A stretch of DNA of 64,000 nucleotides, from positions 4,207 through 68,206 of the forward strand of contig HF993255.1 in NCBI GenBank assembly GCA_000436795.1. The letters run 5' to 3'. Below, in pieces: positions 24,481 through 33,643 of the stretch (position 1 is its first letter; each line of letters begins with the position of its first letter). Below the pieces are notes generated by a model, which saw only the letters and a program-made list of their open reading frames with translations, ran no database searches and had not been told where the DNA came from. This stretch comes from Bacteroides sp. CAG:1076 (GTDB taxonomy: Bacteria > Bacteroidota > Bacteroidia > Bacteroidales > Bacteroidaceae). Made by a program: the position numbers and the translations under genes.

Positions 24481-26604
24481 TTACTTATTATACAGCTGAA
24501 TAATATTCTCAATCGAAATAACTTCTCCTGGGCGCATCTTGTCATAAATGGAATTCCAAGTTTTGCCGATATTAATATATTCTCCAAGTTTGAATTTCAA
24601 ACAAGGTTGTGTATTGCCGTCTTTATCTTTATAATTGCCAAACTGTAATTTTTCTATTTTGTAAAATCCGTCAATCTTTCCACTTAGCATGGGAAGGAAA
24701 TATTTTACAGCAATCAGGTTTATCGGTGGAATTTTTTCCATTGTATATACCCGTGCCTGATGATTATAGAACATTTCATGTTCTTCGTCAGTGGCACGGA
24801 TAAGTCCTGTGAATACATTTTTTTCAGAAGTAATTGTTTCTGTAGGTATACCATTACTTGCTTCGGGAGCGTCATTGTTGAACAATGTTTCTGGGTCTTC
24901 TCCCATTTTACATTCCTGAACAATGAAATATTTATTTAATTGATTCAAAAGAGTTTCGTTCTCTGTTTGAAACTCTTTTCCCAATGCAAGAGAATAGATA
25001 TTTGGGTCGGTGTATGGCGTGTAAATCTTACCGAGTAATTCCTGAAAATGTTCTTTGATGTACGAGTTCGCATTTACTCCCGGACGTGCTTTCATGGCAT
25101 GAAACTGGAAGTTTTCTTCCAGAATTTTTTGTATTTCCTGACGGAATTTTTCTCTAACTATTGCTTTCCATGAATCTTTTTGCAGAGTGTTGTTACGTGC
25201 ATACAATGATATAATATAAAGGAAGTTTACATCATAATGACATACAAGCAATGTATCACGGTCGAACAAACGGTTGTCAAACTGTCTATTATAAAAATAA
25301 GTATCTTCTTTGTCTGTTATCTTTAATTCTTCTTTATAGCTTAATTCTTCATTTAAACGTGCACTTATAAAAAAGTTCGGCATGACATTATATCCTTCTG
25401 TTATATCGTCCCTAAGTTTGGCTACACCTTTTGCTTTGGTTAGATTTTTATTTTCATCGTCACTGCTCATGAACAAGTTCAGATTCCATTGAATGACATT
25501 GCGGGCATAAGTAAACTGCTTGTAAACAGAATATTTCCCGATGGAGTTTCCTCGTTTATAATATTTTGAGTCACCAATATAATAAATAGGCTGGTCAGCA
25601 TTAGTTGTCAGGCTCTTGTAAGTATACATGTGGTCTACCATTTTGCCATCTTCCTGCTCCTTCAAACCGTTAGGTATATCCTTGTCACCTATCAGTTCAT
25701 CAATGATAGCTTCGAATACAATATTGAAATTCTTTACCAGCAAATACTCTTGCAAATCTGTATTTATCTGGACTTGTCTGGCTGCATCAAAGAAAGCGTA
25801 ACAAAGCGTCCACAGTTCCAGTGCCTTGTCGGAAAAGTATTTGTATTTGATTTGCAGCAATCGGGTTTTTCCAAATCCTTTTAAGTACGTTTCAAATTGT
25901 TTTCCCTTAATCAAATTGAAGTTACAGTCTATTTCTTTTGTAAATCCATATTGGTCGCCAATATAGTTTAATATGGAAAAGAAGATAATCAGAAGTTCTT
26001 CATCAAAATTTATTTGTCGTTTTTTATTGACCGGATTTAGATAAACTGGATGATTGTTTTGGATAATGGCTGTAGTGGTACCTATCGTACGGGTCCAGTT
26101 AATCTTGTTATATCCGGAATGCAGATTTTTCAGAATGAAGAAGAAAAAGCTTCTATTGTTTTTGTTAAACTGAATAAGAGAAAGCAATATATCCAGAAAA
26201 GTATTGCTAAGCCTGCGGCTTCCTTTCCCTATCTGGATAATCTTTTTATGGTATACAATATCAGTCTGATTATTGCGGTCGGTTCTGAAGACATCGATAG
26301 TACGGTAAATCCATACAGCAAATTCGTAAATGAAATTTTTTTCCGTTTGTGTAAGCGGATTGCTTGTGTCGAGATTGATAATATCTTCCGGCTCATATTT
26401 GCCGAATACCAGCTCTTTTCCGTTTATGTCTTCTAAGAGAACCTTTGGTAAGATAAAGACACAATCGCACAGTAATGTGTTGTAAAAGTAACCTACATAA
26501 TTTAATATTACGTAACCTTCTACATTCTCCAAAGCATCAATGCCGTGAAGAACATTTTTTACACTTGCTGCGAGATATTTATGCCCTTCAATGATGATTC
26601 TCAT
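24481..26604 (-). CDS. LlaJI/McrC-like restriction endonuclease subunit
   Basis: A 707-aa protein, AT-rich. Near residue 346 the segment YYIGDSKYYKRGN has the D-x-K of a PD-(D/E)XK nuclease in the form seen in LlaJI R2 and McrC. The N-terminal 300 residues have no motif I recognise, and the C-terminus (about 600-707) is a basic domain with YFLPMLSGKIDGFYKI. Its start overlaps the stop of the McrB-like gene by 4 bp, so the two are coupled and probably act as GTPase-driven restriction partners. The LlaJI assignment is from context and motif. Confidence 0.72.
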   Translation of the reverse strand: MRIIIEGHKYLAASVKNVLHGIDALENVEGYVILNYVGYFYNTLLCDCVFILPKVLLEDINGKELVFGKYEPEDIINLDTSNPLTQTEKNFIYEFAVWIYRTIDVFRTDRNNQTDIVYHKKIIQIGKGSRRLSNTFLDILLSLIQFNKNNRSFFFFILKNLHSGYNKINWTRTIGTTTAIIQNNHPVYLNPVNKKRQINFDEELLIIFFSILNYIGDQYGFTKEIDCNFNLIKGKQFETYLKGFGKTRLLQIKYKYFSDKALELWTLCYAFFDAARQVQINTDLQEYLLVKNFNIVFEAIIDELIGDKDIPNGLKEQEDGKMVDHMYTYKSLTTNADQPIYYIGDSKYYKRGNSIGKYSVYKQFTYARNVIQWNLNLFMSSDDENKNLTKAKGVAKLRDDITEGYNVMPNFFISARLNEELSYKEELKITDKEDTYFYNRQFDNRLFDRDTLLVCHYDVNFLYIISLYARNNTLQKDSWKAIVREKFRQEIQKILEENFQFHAMKARPGVNANSYIKEHFQELLGKIYTPYTDPNIYSLALGKEFQTENETLLNQLNKYFIVQECKMGEDPETLFNNDAPEASNGIPTETITSEKNVFTGLIRATDEEHEMFYNHQARVYTMEKIPPINLIAVKYFLPMLSGKIDGFYKIEKLQFGNYKDKDGNTQPCLKFKLGEYINIGKTWNSIYDKMRPGEVISIENIIQLYNK

Positions 26605-28523
26605 AATTTTTCAATTCTGATATTCCAACTTTGAGCATTTACACGATTGATGAATTCTTCAATCCGGCTAACATTAAACTGGTTAGAAATATGTATTATT
26701 TCTCCATTGTTTAAGGTCAGAGCTTTAGATTTTGAATCAAAAGTATTATCTTTTGTCAAAGCTTTTCTTCTGTTCCATACATCATCAGTTTCTATCAAAT
26801 TGGGAACATTAATTGAAAGAGACAACCACGTATCAACTATGTTTTGGGCTGTCATTTCTGGATTCTTTTGAGAATAGAGTTTTACAGCCTCATAAACAAC
26901 TTTTCCCTTACTGTAGCTCCCGTTTCCATTCAATGAATATCTTGAAAAGTCTTTTGTTTTTGAATCTTCCGTATTTCCATTCTCATCTAAAAGAACATCA
27001 TTAGATTCATTCATATTCTCAATTCCAAGATTTTTCAGGAATAACTCTACTTTATCATTTTGTACTATTGCTTTACCATTTTGTCCTGCTTTATAGAACT
27101 TATCGAAGGAAAGTGTACCTCCGTCTGTATCTTTGAAAATAGTCCCGTCGAACCCATAATCTTTAAATACATCATTCCATAAATAGAATATGACTTTTCC
27201 AACAAAAGTTTCTGCACTGATGCAGCCATTATTCGTCTTACAAAAGAAAAAGCCTAGTTTCTTGTCTTCTGAATTGGTTGTAGAACTAATTTGAAGATTG
27301 ATTTTTTCAAGGAATGACCACCAGCTGTATTTACTTGTACCAATACATATATTCCAGCTTAGTTCGTTTCCGCTTTCATCATATCCTTTGCCGATAGGCA
27401 TGTATTTCCATTCCCATCGACGTTTGAATGCTGAGTCAACGGGGAAAAGCGACTGGTCACTGGTATTCATTGTTGCCCATATATACAGATTGTCTGGAAG
27501 GAGTAATATCTCTCCTTTAAGGACTTGTTCTGTAACATTTCGTCCATACAGATCATTGATTTTCTCCGCTTGAGGTATAGAAAGCCCTTCAAATGCTTTA
27601 AGAAGCTGCTTTCTCATATCGTTGTCTGTATAGATAGGATAATCGGAGAATCCTGCATCATTTCTGTCAAGAAGTTGGAATAAATCTCCGAAAATCTGAG
27701 CACAGTTACCACGGTTGATTTCTTCAATGATAAGATATTGCTTTTGTGGCTCAGCCTCAGAGGCGGTTTGGGCATAAAATTTCCATGCTTGAATATAAGC
27801 TTGAAGGAAAGCTTGATTGACAAATTCATAAATGATACGGTCTTCTTTGATTTCTTTTCCGTTTTCAATGATTTTATGGCCGGATACATCTCTCATTGTT
27901 ACTTGGATAGTAGTTGGCTTATATGTTCCTACAAAAGTAGAATAATCACTGTCTGGATGAAATGTTGTGCGAATAACACTTTCATTTCTTGTTGCTTCAT
28001 TTATAGTATATGACTTTCCTGTACCTGGTGCTCCGTAGAATATTATTTGATGAGAGTAGAGGTTGTCGTTTTTTATTTTTGAATTTGGCTTAAAACTATT
28101 AGCGACATCTTCCAATTTTGTAATTGCTGTTTTTAATGAATTTTCAGTTAGTACAATATGGCTATCTGGATTAATGTCGTTTAGTTCTGGCTGGTTAGCC
28201 CATATAATAACTTTGCTTAAAGTGGAGAATAAAGGTTTGGTTTGCACAGTTGAGTTGGCATTAGCTACTGGATCTTGAAAGTACATAGAACCGTTATTTC
28301 TCCATGGAGTTTCTTCATACTCTGTTAATGTTCGAAAGATATTTAAATTATTGTAGATATCTTTTAATGTTTGTAGAATATTGTCTAGTCCGATTTGGAA
28401 ATATTTTGCACCTCCTCGTCGGCCTGAGTTACTAAAAGTTATATATCCTCCTCTTTTACTTAAATTTGCTTTAAAGTCACTAGTATTAGATGAACTTTCA
28501 AGGAATGAATAAAGGTCTATCAT
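26601..28523 (-). CDS. McrB-like AAA+ GTPase of a restriction system
   Basis: A 640-aa AAA+ protein. Walker A FYGAPGTGKSYT is near residue 163, followed by TTFHPDSDYSTFVGTYKP. The McrB-type Walker B/signature is IIEEINRGNCAQIFGDLFQLLD near 262. Sensor and Arg-finger parts NTSDQSLFPVDSAFKRRW are near 351. This layout is specific to the McrB/LlaJI R1 clade, which hydrolyses GTP and drives the nuclease partner. The first 150 residues may recognise DNA. It lies 4 bp after the methylase gene and overlaps the nuclease gene. Confidence 0.88.
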   Translation of the reverse strand: MIDLYSFLESSSNTSDFKANLSKRGGYITFSNSGRRGGAKYFQIGLDNILQTLKDIYNNLNIFRTLTEYEETPWRNNGSMYFQDPVANANSTVQTKPLFSTLSKVIIWANQPELNDINPDSHIVLTENSLKTAITKLEDVANSFKPNSKIKNDNLYSHQIIFYGAPGTGKSYTINEATRNESVIRTTFHPDSDYSTFVGTYKPTTIQVTMRDVSGHKIIENGKEIKEDRIIYEFVNQAFLQAYIQAWKFYAQTASEAEPQKQYLIIEEINRGNCAQIFGDLFQLLDRNDAGFSDYPIYTDNDMRKQLLKAFEGLSIPQAEKINDLYGRNVTEQVLKGEILLLPDNLYIWATMNTSDQSLFPVDSAFKRRWEWKYMPIGKGYDESGNELSWNICIGTSKYSWWSFLEKINLQISSTTNSEDKKLGFFFCKTNNGCISAETFVGKVIFYLWNDVFKDYGFDGTIFKDTDGGTLSFDKFYKAGQNGKAIVQNDKVELFLKNLGIENMNESNDVLLDENGNTEDSKTKDFSRYSLNGNGSYSKGKVVYEAVKLYSQKNPEMTAQNIVDTWLSLSINVPNLIETDDVWNRRKALTKDNTFDSKSKALTLNNGEIIHISNQFNVSRIEEFINRVNAQSWNIRIEKL

Positions 28524-28527
28524 ATAA

Positions 28528-30006
28528 TTATCTGTAAATTAGTTGTTTTACTATTTCTTGTGAAATCCTTTTTATTACTGGAACTGCAACACTGTTACCG
28601 AATTGTTGGTAAGCTTCCTTTTGCGAAACTACAATTTTATATGGTATTTGTTCATGGGTTGTAAGTCCTGTGTTAGGATTTTCCCAACCTTTTCCTTCAA
28701 TATTATATCCTTGAAGTCGTCCGGCTTCAACAGGAGTTAGTTTTCTAGGATTAAGTCCATATTCAGATTGGTCAATTAGTATTTCACTTCCATCCTTCCA
28801 GTATCTAGCAGATATGGTGCTACTATATGTACTTTCTGGTCGAAATAAAGAGTAGCCGAAGCCTTTACCATTTTCTTTATTCCTTTTTTTTCTTTCTTGA
28901 TGTCCAATCCACATGCGATCGCTGATTGTGAATTTAGAATCCATTGTCTCCCTTGGTTCAAAGATATCGCTAATATGCGTTTCTTTAGCTTTTTGAGCTA
29001 CGTCTTTTTTATCAAATATAGTATTACCCTCTTTGTCTATACCATATGGAAATCTAAAATCAGCGTTGGATATTTGATTGATGTCCCATGCAACAATAAA
29101 CAGACGTTCTCTATTTTGTGGTATTCCGAAATATTTTGCATTTAGTATTTCATATCGGTATGCATATTCTAATTCTTCAAGTGTCTTCAAAATAACATTA
29201 AGAGTGTTGCCTTTGTCATGCATTTTTAGTCCTTTGACATTTTCTAAAAAAAGTACTTTGGGGGCATGGCCTTGTTCTTTTTTATGTTTTACGATATTAG
29301 CTATGTTAAAGAATAGGGTTCCTCTTGTATCTTCGAATCCACGTTTTAAACCTGCTATGGAAAAAGCTTGACATGGAAATCCACCGCAACAAATATCAAA
29401 ATCTGGTATTAAATCTGGATCGGCATCGTTTATATCAGTATTGAATAAATTATAATTGTTTTCAAATAAATTAGGAGCAATCTTTTTATAGTTCGCTTCG
29501 TATGAAAGACGTGCGTGTTTATCTATTTCACTCGCAAAAACACAGTGTCCTCCAACTGAATGCATAGCTTGATGGAATCCACCTATACCTGCAAATAAAT
29601 CAATAAAAGTGAAACTGTTTATTATATTTGTATAGTTGCATTCAACAAAAATGTTTTTTTCTCCTAAAGGATATGATAAATCTTTTAGGAGTTTATTGTA
29701 ATTTTTAGTATTACTAAATATTATTTCTGATTCCTTTTTGTAAAACTCTGATAATTTTTGTTTGTAATCACTTAGCCCGTTTTTTACAATATTATCTTGA
29801 AATTCATTAAGAGTTTCAAGCCAAACATTTAATAGTTTTTCTCCTATTTCCCAAAAGTCGTGTGGATGTCCGAAACCATGGTTTGCAAGGAGTAAATGAT
29901 TATGTATTATTTTGAGTTGTTGTCTGGAGTTTATATTTATAAAATTAAGTAGGGAAGGATTATTTTTAGTGTATTTGATTATATGTTTAAATAAACAGTT
30001 TATCAT
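28528..30006 (-). CDS. DNA (cytosine-5-)-methyltransferase
   Basis: A 492-aa C5-methylase with all main motifs: I FIDLFAGIGGFHQA (about 133), IV GGFPCQAFSIAG with the catalytic Cys (about 208), VI LENVKGL (about 251), VIII/IX RKLTPVEAGRLQGY (about 417) and X YQQFGNSVAVPVI (about 469). An unusual 125-residue AT-rich helical N-terminus precedes motif I. It is first in the operon and protects the host. LlaJI-type systems usually have two methylases; only one is seen here. Confidence 0.94.
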   Translation of the reverse strand: MINCLFKHIIKYTKNNPSLLNFININSRQQLKIIHNHLLLANHGFGHPHDFWEIGEKLLNVWLETLNEFQDNIVKNGLSDYKQKLSEFYKKESEIIFSNTKNYNKLLKDLSYPLGEKNIFVECNYTNIINSFTFIDLFAGIGGFHQAMHSVGGHCVFASEIDKHARLSYEANYKKIAPNLFENNYNLFNTDINDADPDLIPDFDICCGGFPCQAFSIAGLKRGFEDTRGTLFFNIANIVKHKKEQGHAPKVLFLENVKGLKMHDKGNTLNVILKTLEELEYAYRYEILNAKYFGIPQNRERLFIVAWDINQISNADFRFPYGIDKEGNTIFDKKDVAQKAKETHISDIFEPRETMDSKFTISDRMWIGHQERKKRNKENGKGFGYSLFRPESTYSSTISARYWKDGSEILIDQSEYGLNPRKLTPVEAGRLQGYNIEGKGWENPNTGLTTHEQIPYKIVVSQKEAYQQFGNSVAVPVIKRISQEIVKQLIYR

Positions 30007-30487
30007 AATTTTGAATAAATATTCGATTAATGCAAAGTTGTACTATTATTGAAATAGTTTTTGTAAAATTTGTTATTGTTGGACCTTGTGTAATCAATGC
30101 AATTTACATAAATTACAGATTTAGTTCATGAAAAAACAATTTAATCTTTTTGATTTTACTACTTTTTGAATATTTATATGTTTTCTGTTTAGAAAAATCT
30201 GTGATAAATATTGAATATCTTCCCGTACCATTATTAAGCTTGTTTTTATTTGGGAACAAAGATACAAAGATTTTTTGTTGTGCGATGTCTTTCTGTATTT
30301 TCTCTTAGTTATATCTTGGTGATTTTATGATAAAGATACTATTGAATATTTTATCAAGAAGGTGTCGTTATTATGTAGAATAGGTTTATATAAATAAATT
30401 GATTTTGTATCTGTTATATTTTTGCTTTTGAAAACTAGTGGGTTAATTCCTTGTTTATTTCAAAATTTATATCCAATTTTACCTCGA

Positions 30488-30563
30488 CACGAACGTGATA
30501 ATATCTTAGCACGTTCGTGCTGATAGCTTGTCACGTTCGTGTCAATATCTAAACAGCTACGTG
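30488..30563. repeat. Array of four CACGWWCGTG palindromes at exact 22-bp period
   Basis: CACGAACGTG (30488-30497), CACGTTCGTG (30510-30519), CACGTTCGTG (30532-30541) and a degenerate CAGCTACGTG (30554-30563) start exactly 22 bp apart. Spacers share an RATAKC-like piece (GATAATATC, TGATAGC, CAATATC). The regular two-turn phasing 57 bp before the HU-wHTH start suggests an operator array, perhaps autoregulatory. Confidence 0.85.
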
Positions 30564-30585
30564 ATGAGGCTTTTGTGTAAAGACG

Positions 30586-30604
30586 TTTGATAAAATATTT
30601 ACTA
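30586..30604 (+). repeat. 19-bp direct repeat flanking the HU gene, left copy
   Basis: TTTGATAAAATATTTACTA. The right copy at 31237-31255 differs at one base. A partial inverted copy (13 bp) lies at 30345-30357. Confidence 0.6.
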
Positions 30605-30619
30605 ACCAACTGATACTAT

Positions 30620-31222
30620 ATGGCTATTAAATTCGATTTGTTTGAGAATCCGGTGAAAGAAGGTGTATCTTCTCCAAAACTACATGCGAAAGTAATTACT
30701 AAAGATGTCGTTACCACCCGTGAAATTCGTGAATCTATCTCCAAAAAATGTACGGTGGCTCCTGCTGATGTAGCAGCCGTCATTACTGCTTTGAGCAGTG
30801 AATTGTACGAAAAGCTGAGTAATGGCTATACCGTACATTTGGACGGAATTGGCTATTTTAGTTTAAGTCTGAAGTGCACGCCCGACATTAACCCGAAATA
30901 TGTAACGGCTTCCGATATTCGTGTGCGAAGCATCAAGTTCACTCCCGATAAAGAACTGGCAGACCGTTTCAAGGAGGTGAAGTTTGAACGTTCGGCAGAT
31001 TCTTCCCGACATTCCTCAAAGATGGACGATGAAGAGGTGAAACAGAAGCTCGCGGAATTCTTTGCAGGACATAGTTTTCTTCAACGCCGTGACTTTGAAC
31101 AGCTCACAGGATTCAATCAGTCGAAGGCGACAAGATATATTCGTCGGCTGGTTGAGGAGGGAGTGTTGAAGAATGTCGGGTCGAAGTTTCAGCCGGTGTA
31201 TGTGGTGGAAGGAGAAAAATAA
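30620..31222 (+). CDS. HU-family DNA-binding protein with C-terminal winged helix
   Basis: A 200-aa protein with two domains. Residues 1-125 resemble the HU/IHF fold of Bacteroidota HU-like proteins: TREIRESISKKCTVAPADVAAVITALSSEL, then NGYTVHLDGIGYFSLSL. Residues about 135-195 form a winged helix (FFAGHSFLQRRDFEQLTGF, SKATRYIRRLVEEGVL). The combination could bend DNA while reading a specific site. The palindrome array and a pair of 19-bp direct repeats frame the gene, suggesting self-regulation. Confidence 0.85.
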   Translation: MAIKFDLFENPVKEGVSSPKLHAKVITKDVVTTREIRESISKKCTVAPADVAAVITALSSELYEKLSNGYTVHLDGIGYFSLSLKCTPDINPKYVTASDIRVRSIKFTPDKELADRFKEVKFERSADSSRHSSKMDDEEVKQKLAEFFAGHSFLQRRDFEQLTGFNQSKATRYIRRLVEEGVLKNVGSKFQPVYVVEGEK

Positions 31223-31236
31223 AAGAATAATAGGCC

Positions 31237-31255
31237 TTTGATAAAATTTTTACTA
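31237..31255 (+). repeat. 19-bp direct repeat flanking the HU gene, right copy
   Basis: TTTGATAAAATTTTTACTA, 18 of 19 bases identical to 30586-30604. It begins 14 bp after the HU stop codon. Confidence 0.6.
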
Positions 31256-31564
31256 TGAGTAGGATTATATTCCAAGAGGAGTATTGAGAAATAAATGTAT
31301 TAGACAACATTACATTTCTCTGAGTAATAAAATTTTTAGTAACTCTACAAATTTTGTCGTTTCAATAAGGCTGACGCAGCAAGAACTTGTATTCATGTTG
31401 CTCTTATATAAAAATACTTCGGCTGTCGGATGTACAGATGGATGGTGTGACTCTCCGATTGTTTATGTTACAAGGTAAAAGTAAGTGATGAAAGCTTTGC
31501 CGTAACAGCCCGTAGCAAGAAAAATTGTCTTGGAAAGCAGGCAGTTGCGGCAAAGCTTTTAATA
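31256..31564. other. Intergenic region with long hairpin
   Basis: The only clear structure is an inverted repeat, AAAGCTTTGCCGTAAC (31491-31506) with GTTGCGGCAAAGCTTT (31544-31559), 15 of 16 paired with a 37-nt loop. It lies at the end of the convergent OMP gene and may act as a terminator. A short open frame (31284-31478) has no support. Confidence 0.55.
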
Positions 31565-32407
31565 TCAGTTTGAAAATAAGTTATAGCTTATTCCTACATG
31601 AAAGGCGAAGAGAGTTTGTGGATTTTTTGTAGATTCTTCGCCAGACAGGACAAATCCTATACCTCCGGTTGCTCCCAAACGCTTATAAATCTGGTGGGAA
31701 TATTCAAGTAAAGCTCCAAATGCTATTTCCGATTTATTGTATTTGCTGAAGTATTGGGGACCGCCGTACATGCCGATTGCCAGAAACTTGGAAAGATGTA
31801 GTTGGACACCTACGTTCCATAAATAGCGTTTGTCGTCTATCCTTTCCGGCTTATACTGAGTGTTATAGCCAAAAGATGCTGTAAGACCGAACACTACGGG
31901 AGAAATGTACTTCAGGCGAATGCCGGTATTGCCGTAAACGAATCCGTATCCTGCTTCCAGATTAATTAAATGCCCCTCGTGGTTCCATCCTTTTTTCTCT
32001 GTTAAATCTGTTAGGGCTTTTGCTGCTTGTTTCGTCCATTCCGAATTAGAGGAATAATCCGTAGTAGGTGTATTGTTCTCATTGTCAGAGCGGGGCGTTT
32101 CATCATCGGCGTTAGGAAACAAGGTCGTAAGGTAATAGATGCGTACGGTCGGTTTACCGGTTTCTACGGAAACTTTTCCTCCCGTATTCATTATTTGCCT
32201 TCCCTGACAGTCGAATGCCTCGAACCATGAAAGAGATTTGGGTATTGTAATTTCTGTATATACGGTATAGGTTTTATATGGCGTTTTCAGTGTGACAGGG
32301 GTGCAGATCGTGCCTCCCACTTTAAATATGGTATAGTATTCGTTCTGGGCATGGACTGTCAGAAGTCGTACACAGAGCAAACAGATGAGTAATATCCACT
32401 TTTTCAT
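31565..32407 (-). CDS. Exported beta-barrel-like protein of unknown function
   Basis: A 280-aa protein with a signal peptide (ends VHAQ, about residue 20). The first half holds beta strands and an Asp/Asn/Thr-rich linker (about 105-125). The second half has alternating strands (LINLEAGYGFVYGNTGIRLKY, TASFGYNTQYKP, LFAFHVGISYNLF) like a small outer-membrane barrel. No family is recognised. It is 40 bp downstream of another barrel gene and probably in its operon. Confidence 0.65.
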   Translation of the reverse strand: MKKWILLICLLCVRLLTVHAQNEYYTIFKVGGTICTPVTLKTPYKTYTVYTEITIPKSLSWFEAFDCQGRQIMNTGGKVSVETGKPTVRIYYLTTLFPNADDETPRSDNENNTPTTDYSSNSEWTKQAAKALTDLTEKKGWNHEGHLINLEAGYGFVYGNTGIRLKYISPVVFGLTASFGYNTQYKPERIDDKRYLWNVGVQLHLSKFLAIGMYGGPQYFSKYNKSEIAFGALLEYSHQIYKRLGATGGIGFVLSGEESTKNPQTLFAFHVGISYNLFSN

Positions 32408-32447
32408 GATGGTTGTTGGATTTTAAAGATAATCAATAAAATGTGTA

Positions 32448-33173
32448 TTAGAACTTATATCCGACAGAGAACATAAATGCTCTGTGTTTTCCGCCTCCAT
32501 CGATAACAGGTATAAGACCGAAGTCATAGTTTAGGTTTACGCTCCATGACTGGAGTATTTCGAGCCCAGCTCCCAGACCGATACCGAAATCGAATCTTTT
32601 TATGGAGTCAAACGTGTTGATTTCGTAGCCTCCTCCAATGGGACTTCCCCATAAGGTGGCGTCCATTCCTAATTCAGATTTTCCTCCCAGACCAAAGGCG
32701 AAGTAAGGACCGGCATTGAAGGTCAGATTGAAATTGTCGGCTATGTTGAGGCGATAACCTGCCATGACAGGAATTTCCATGAAGATAGCATTTTCTGTAG
32801 TTTCTACGGTTGCGACATCTCCATCTCCTACATCGCCCGATGTGGAACATTTATCTCCTTTCGAAAGGAATAGGAGAGAGGGCTGTATAAAGAAGTCTTC
32901 AGATACTTTGTCGACAGGTATTTCCAGGTCTGCACCGATTAGCCATCCCAGTTTTCCATCGCTATGATTGCTCTTGGTGATGTGGCTATATGTACCTCCG
33001 GCACGTACACCTATCGATACGTCTGTACCAAAAAGGTTGAAGGTACGCTGGGCGTAAATGTAACTGGCCGGTAAAAGTAACATGATTGCCAGAACTGTAA
33101 AGAAAATGTGTGTGATGCGCAGGCTGAAGATGCTGTACTCATTTTGTACGTTGTGCGATTTTTGTCCTTTCAT
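32448..33173 (-). CDS. PorT-like outer-membrane beta-barrel protein
   Basis: A 241-aa protein whose N-terminal hydrophobic signal (VLAIMLLLPASYIYAQ) starts about 30 residues in, so the true start may be further downstream. The barrel has VSIGVRAGGTYSHI, FFIQPSLLFLSKGDK, MEIPVMAGYRLNIADNFNL and a terminal Phe (FMFSVGYKF), as in the PorT/OMP_b-brl_2 family. It is first in a two-gene unit with the 31565 gene. Confidence 0.78.
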   Translation of the reverse strand: MKGQKSHNVQNEYSIFSLRITHIFFTVLAIMLLLPASYIYAQRTFNLFGTDVSIGVRAGGTYSHITKSNHSDGKLGWLIGADLEIPVDKVSEDFFIQPSLLFLSKGDKCSTSGDVGDGDVATVETTENAIFMEIPVMAGYRLNIADNFNLTFNAGPYFAFGLGGKSELGMDATLWGSPIGGGYEINTFDSIKRFDFGIGLGAGLEILQSWSVNLNYDFGLIPVIDGGGKHRAFMFSVGYKF

Positions 33174-33643
33174 AGTCGGTTTTGTTTTTTGTGCCTACAG
33201 ACTCTTTGGTTAGGCGGGTAAATAAAGAAGGCGTAAGAGTCTTCGAAAATGTTGATAACGCCTTGTGTAATAGTTGAGTAAATTCATGGCTTATTTAGCC
33301 TTTTTAGCTGAATATGTTAATTTTATTTTATTACAAAGGAAAGTAAAATAAATGTTTCCCCTGTCATATGTTTTAAGGACAAGGGAAACATATAATTGAT
33401 GACGTAAAACGATAAAAGTGGAACGAGAATGTCAGTCTAATTTATTAGTTGCTTAACAGTCTGTTGATAGTGAAATAATGTGATAAGTACTGAAATCACG
33501 GATGACGGGAGATACCATGTATTGTTCGATAATCAGGCAGAACGGCTGGGTTTCAACTCAGGAAAGCATTCGATGCATTTATGTTCAATAGGGGGCTTTT
33601 GTGATTGTTGTCTGTTTTTCTGTTGATTGAGGTATAGGAGTTT
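33174..33643. other. 470-bp intergenic region with hairpin
   Basis: No gene is seen. A hairpin at 33352-33391 (ATGTTTCCCCTGTC with GACAAGGGAAACAT, one mismatch) is followed on the minus strand by a U-rich stretch and could end the glycerate kinase transcript. The rest (33400-33640) has no recognisable coding or RNA feature. Confidence 0.5.

Larger units (their letters stand above)
30007..30619. other. AT-rich 613-bp divergent spacer between the methylase and HU gene
   Basis: No coding sequence is supported. It contains minus-strand -7-like boxes (CAAAGATA at 30257-30264, CAAAGTTG at 30033-30040), an inverted copy of TTGATAAAATATT at 30345-30357, the CACGWWCGTG array at 30488-30563, and a direct-repeat copy at 30586-30604. 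It marks the upstream edge of the restriction operon. Confidence 0.6.

Noticed and set aside
30488..30563. CRISPR array
   Set aside because: Repeats are only 10 bp with 12-bp spacers that resemble each other, and no cas genes are present.
31284..31478. 64-aa frame after the HU gene
   Set aside because: No ribosome site, no promoter, composition not convincing; treated as intergenic.
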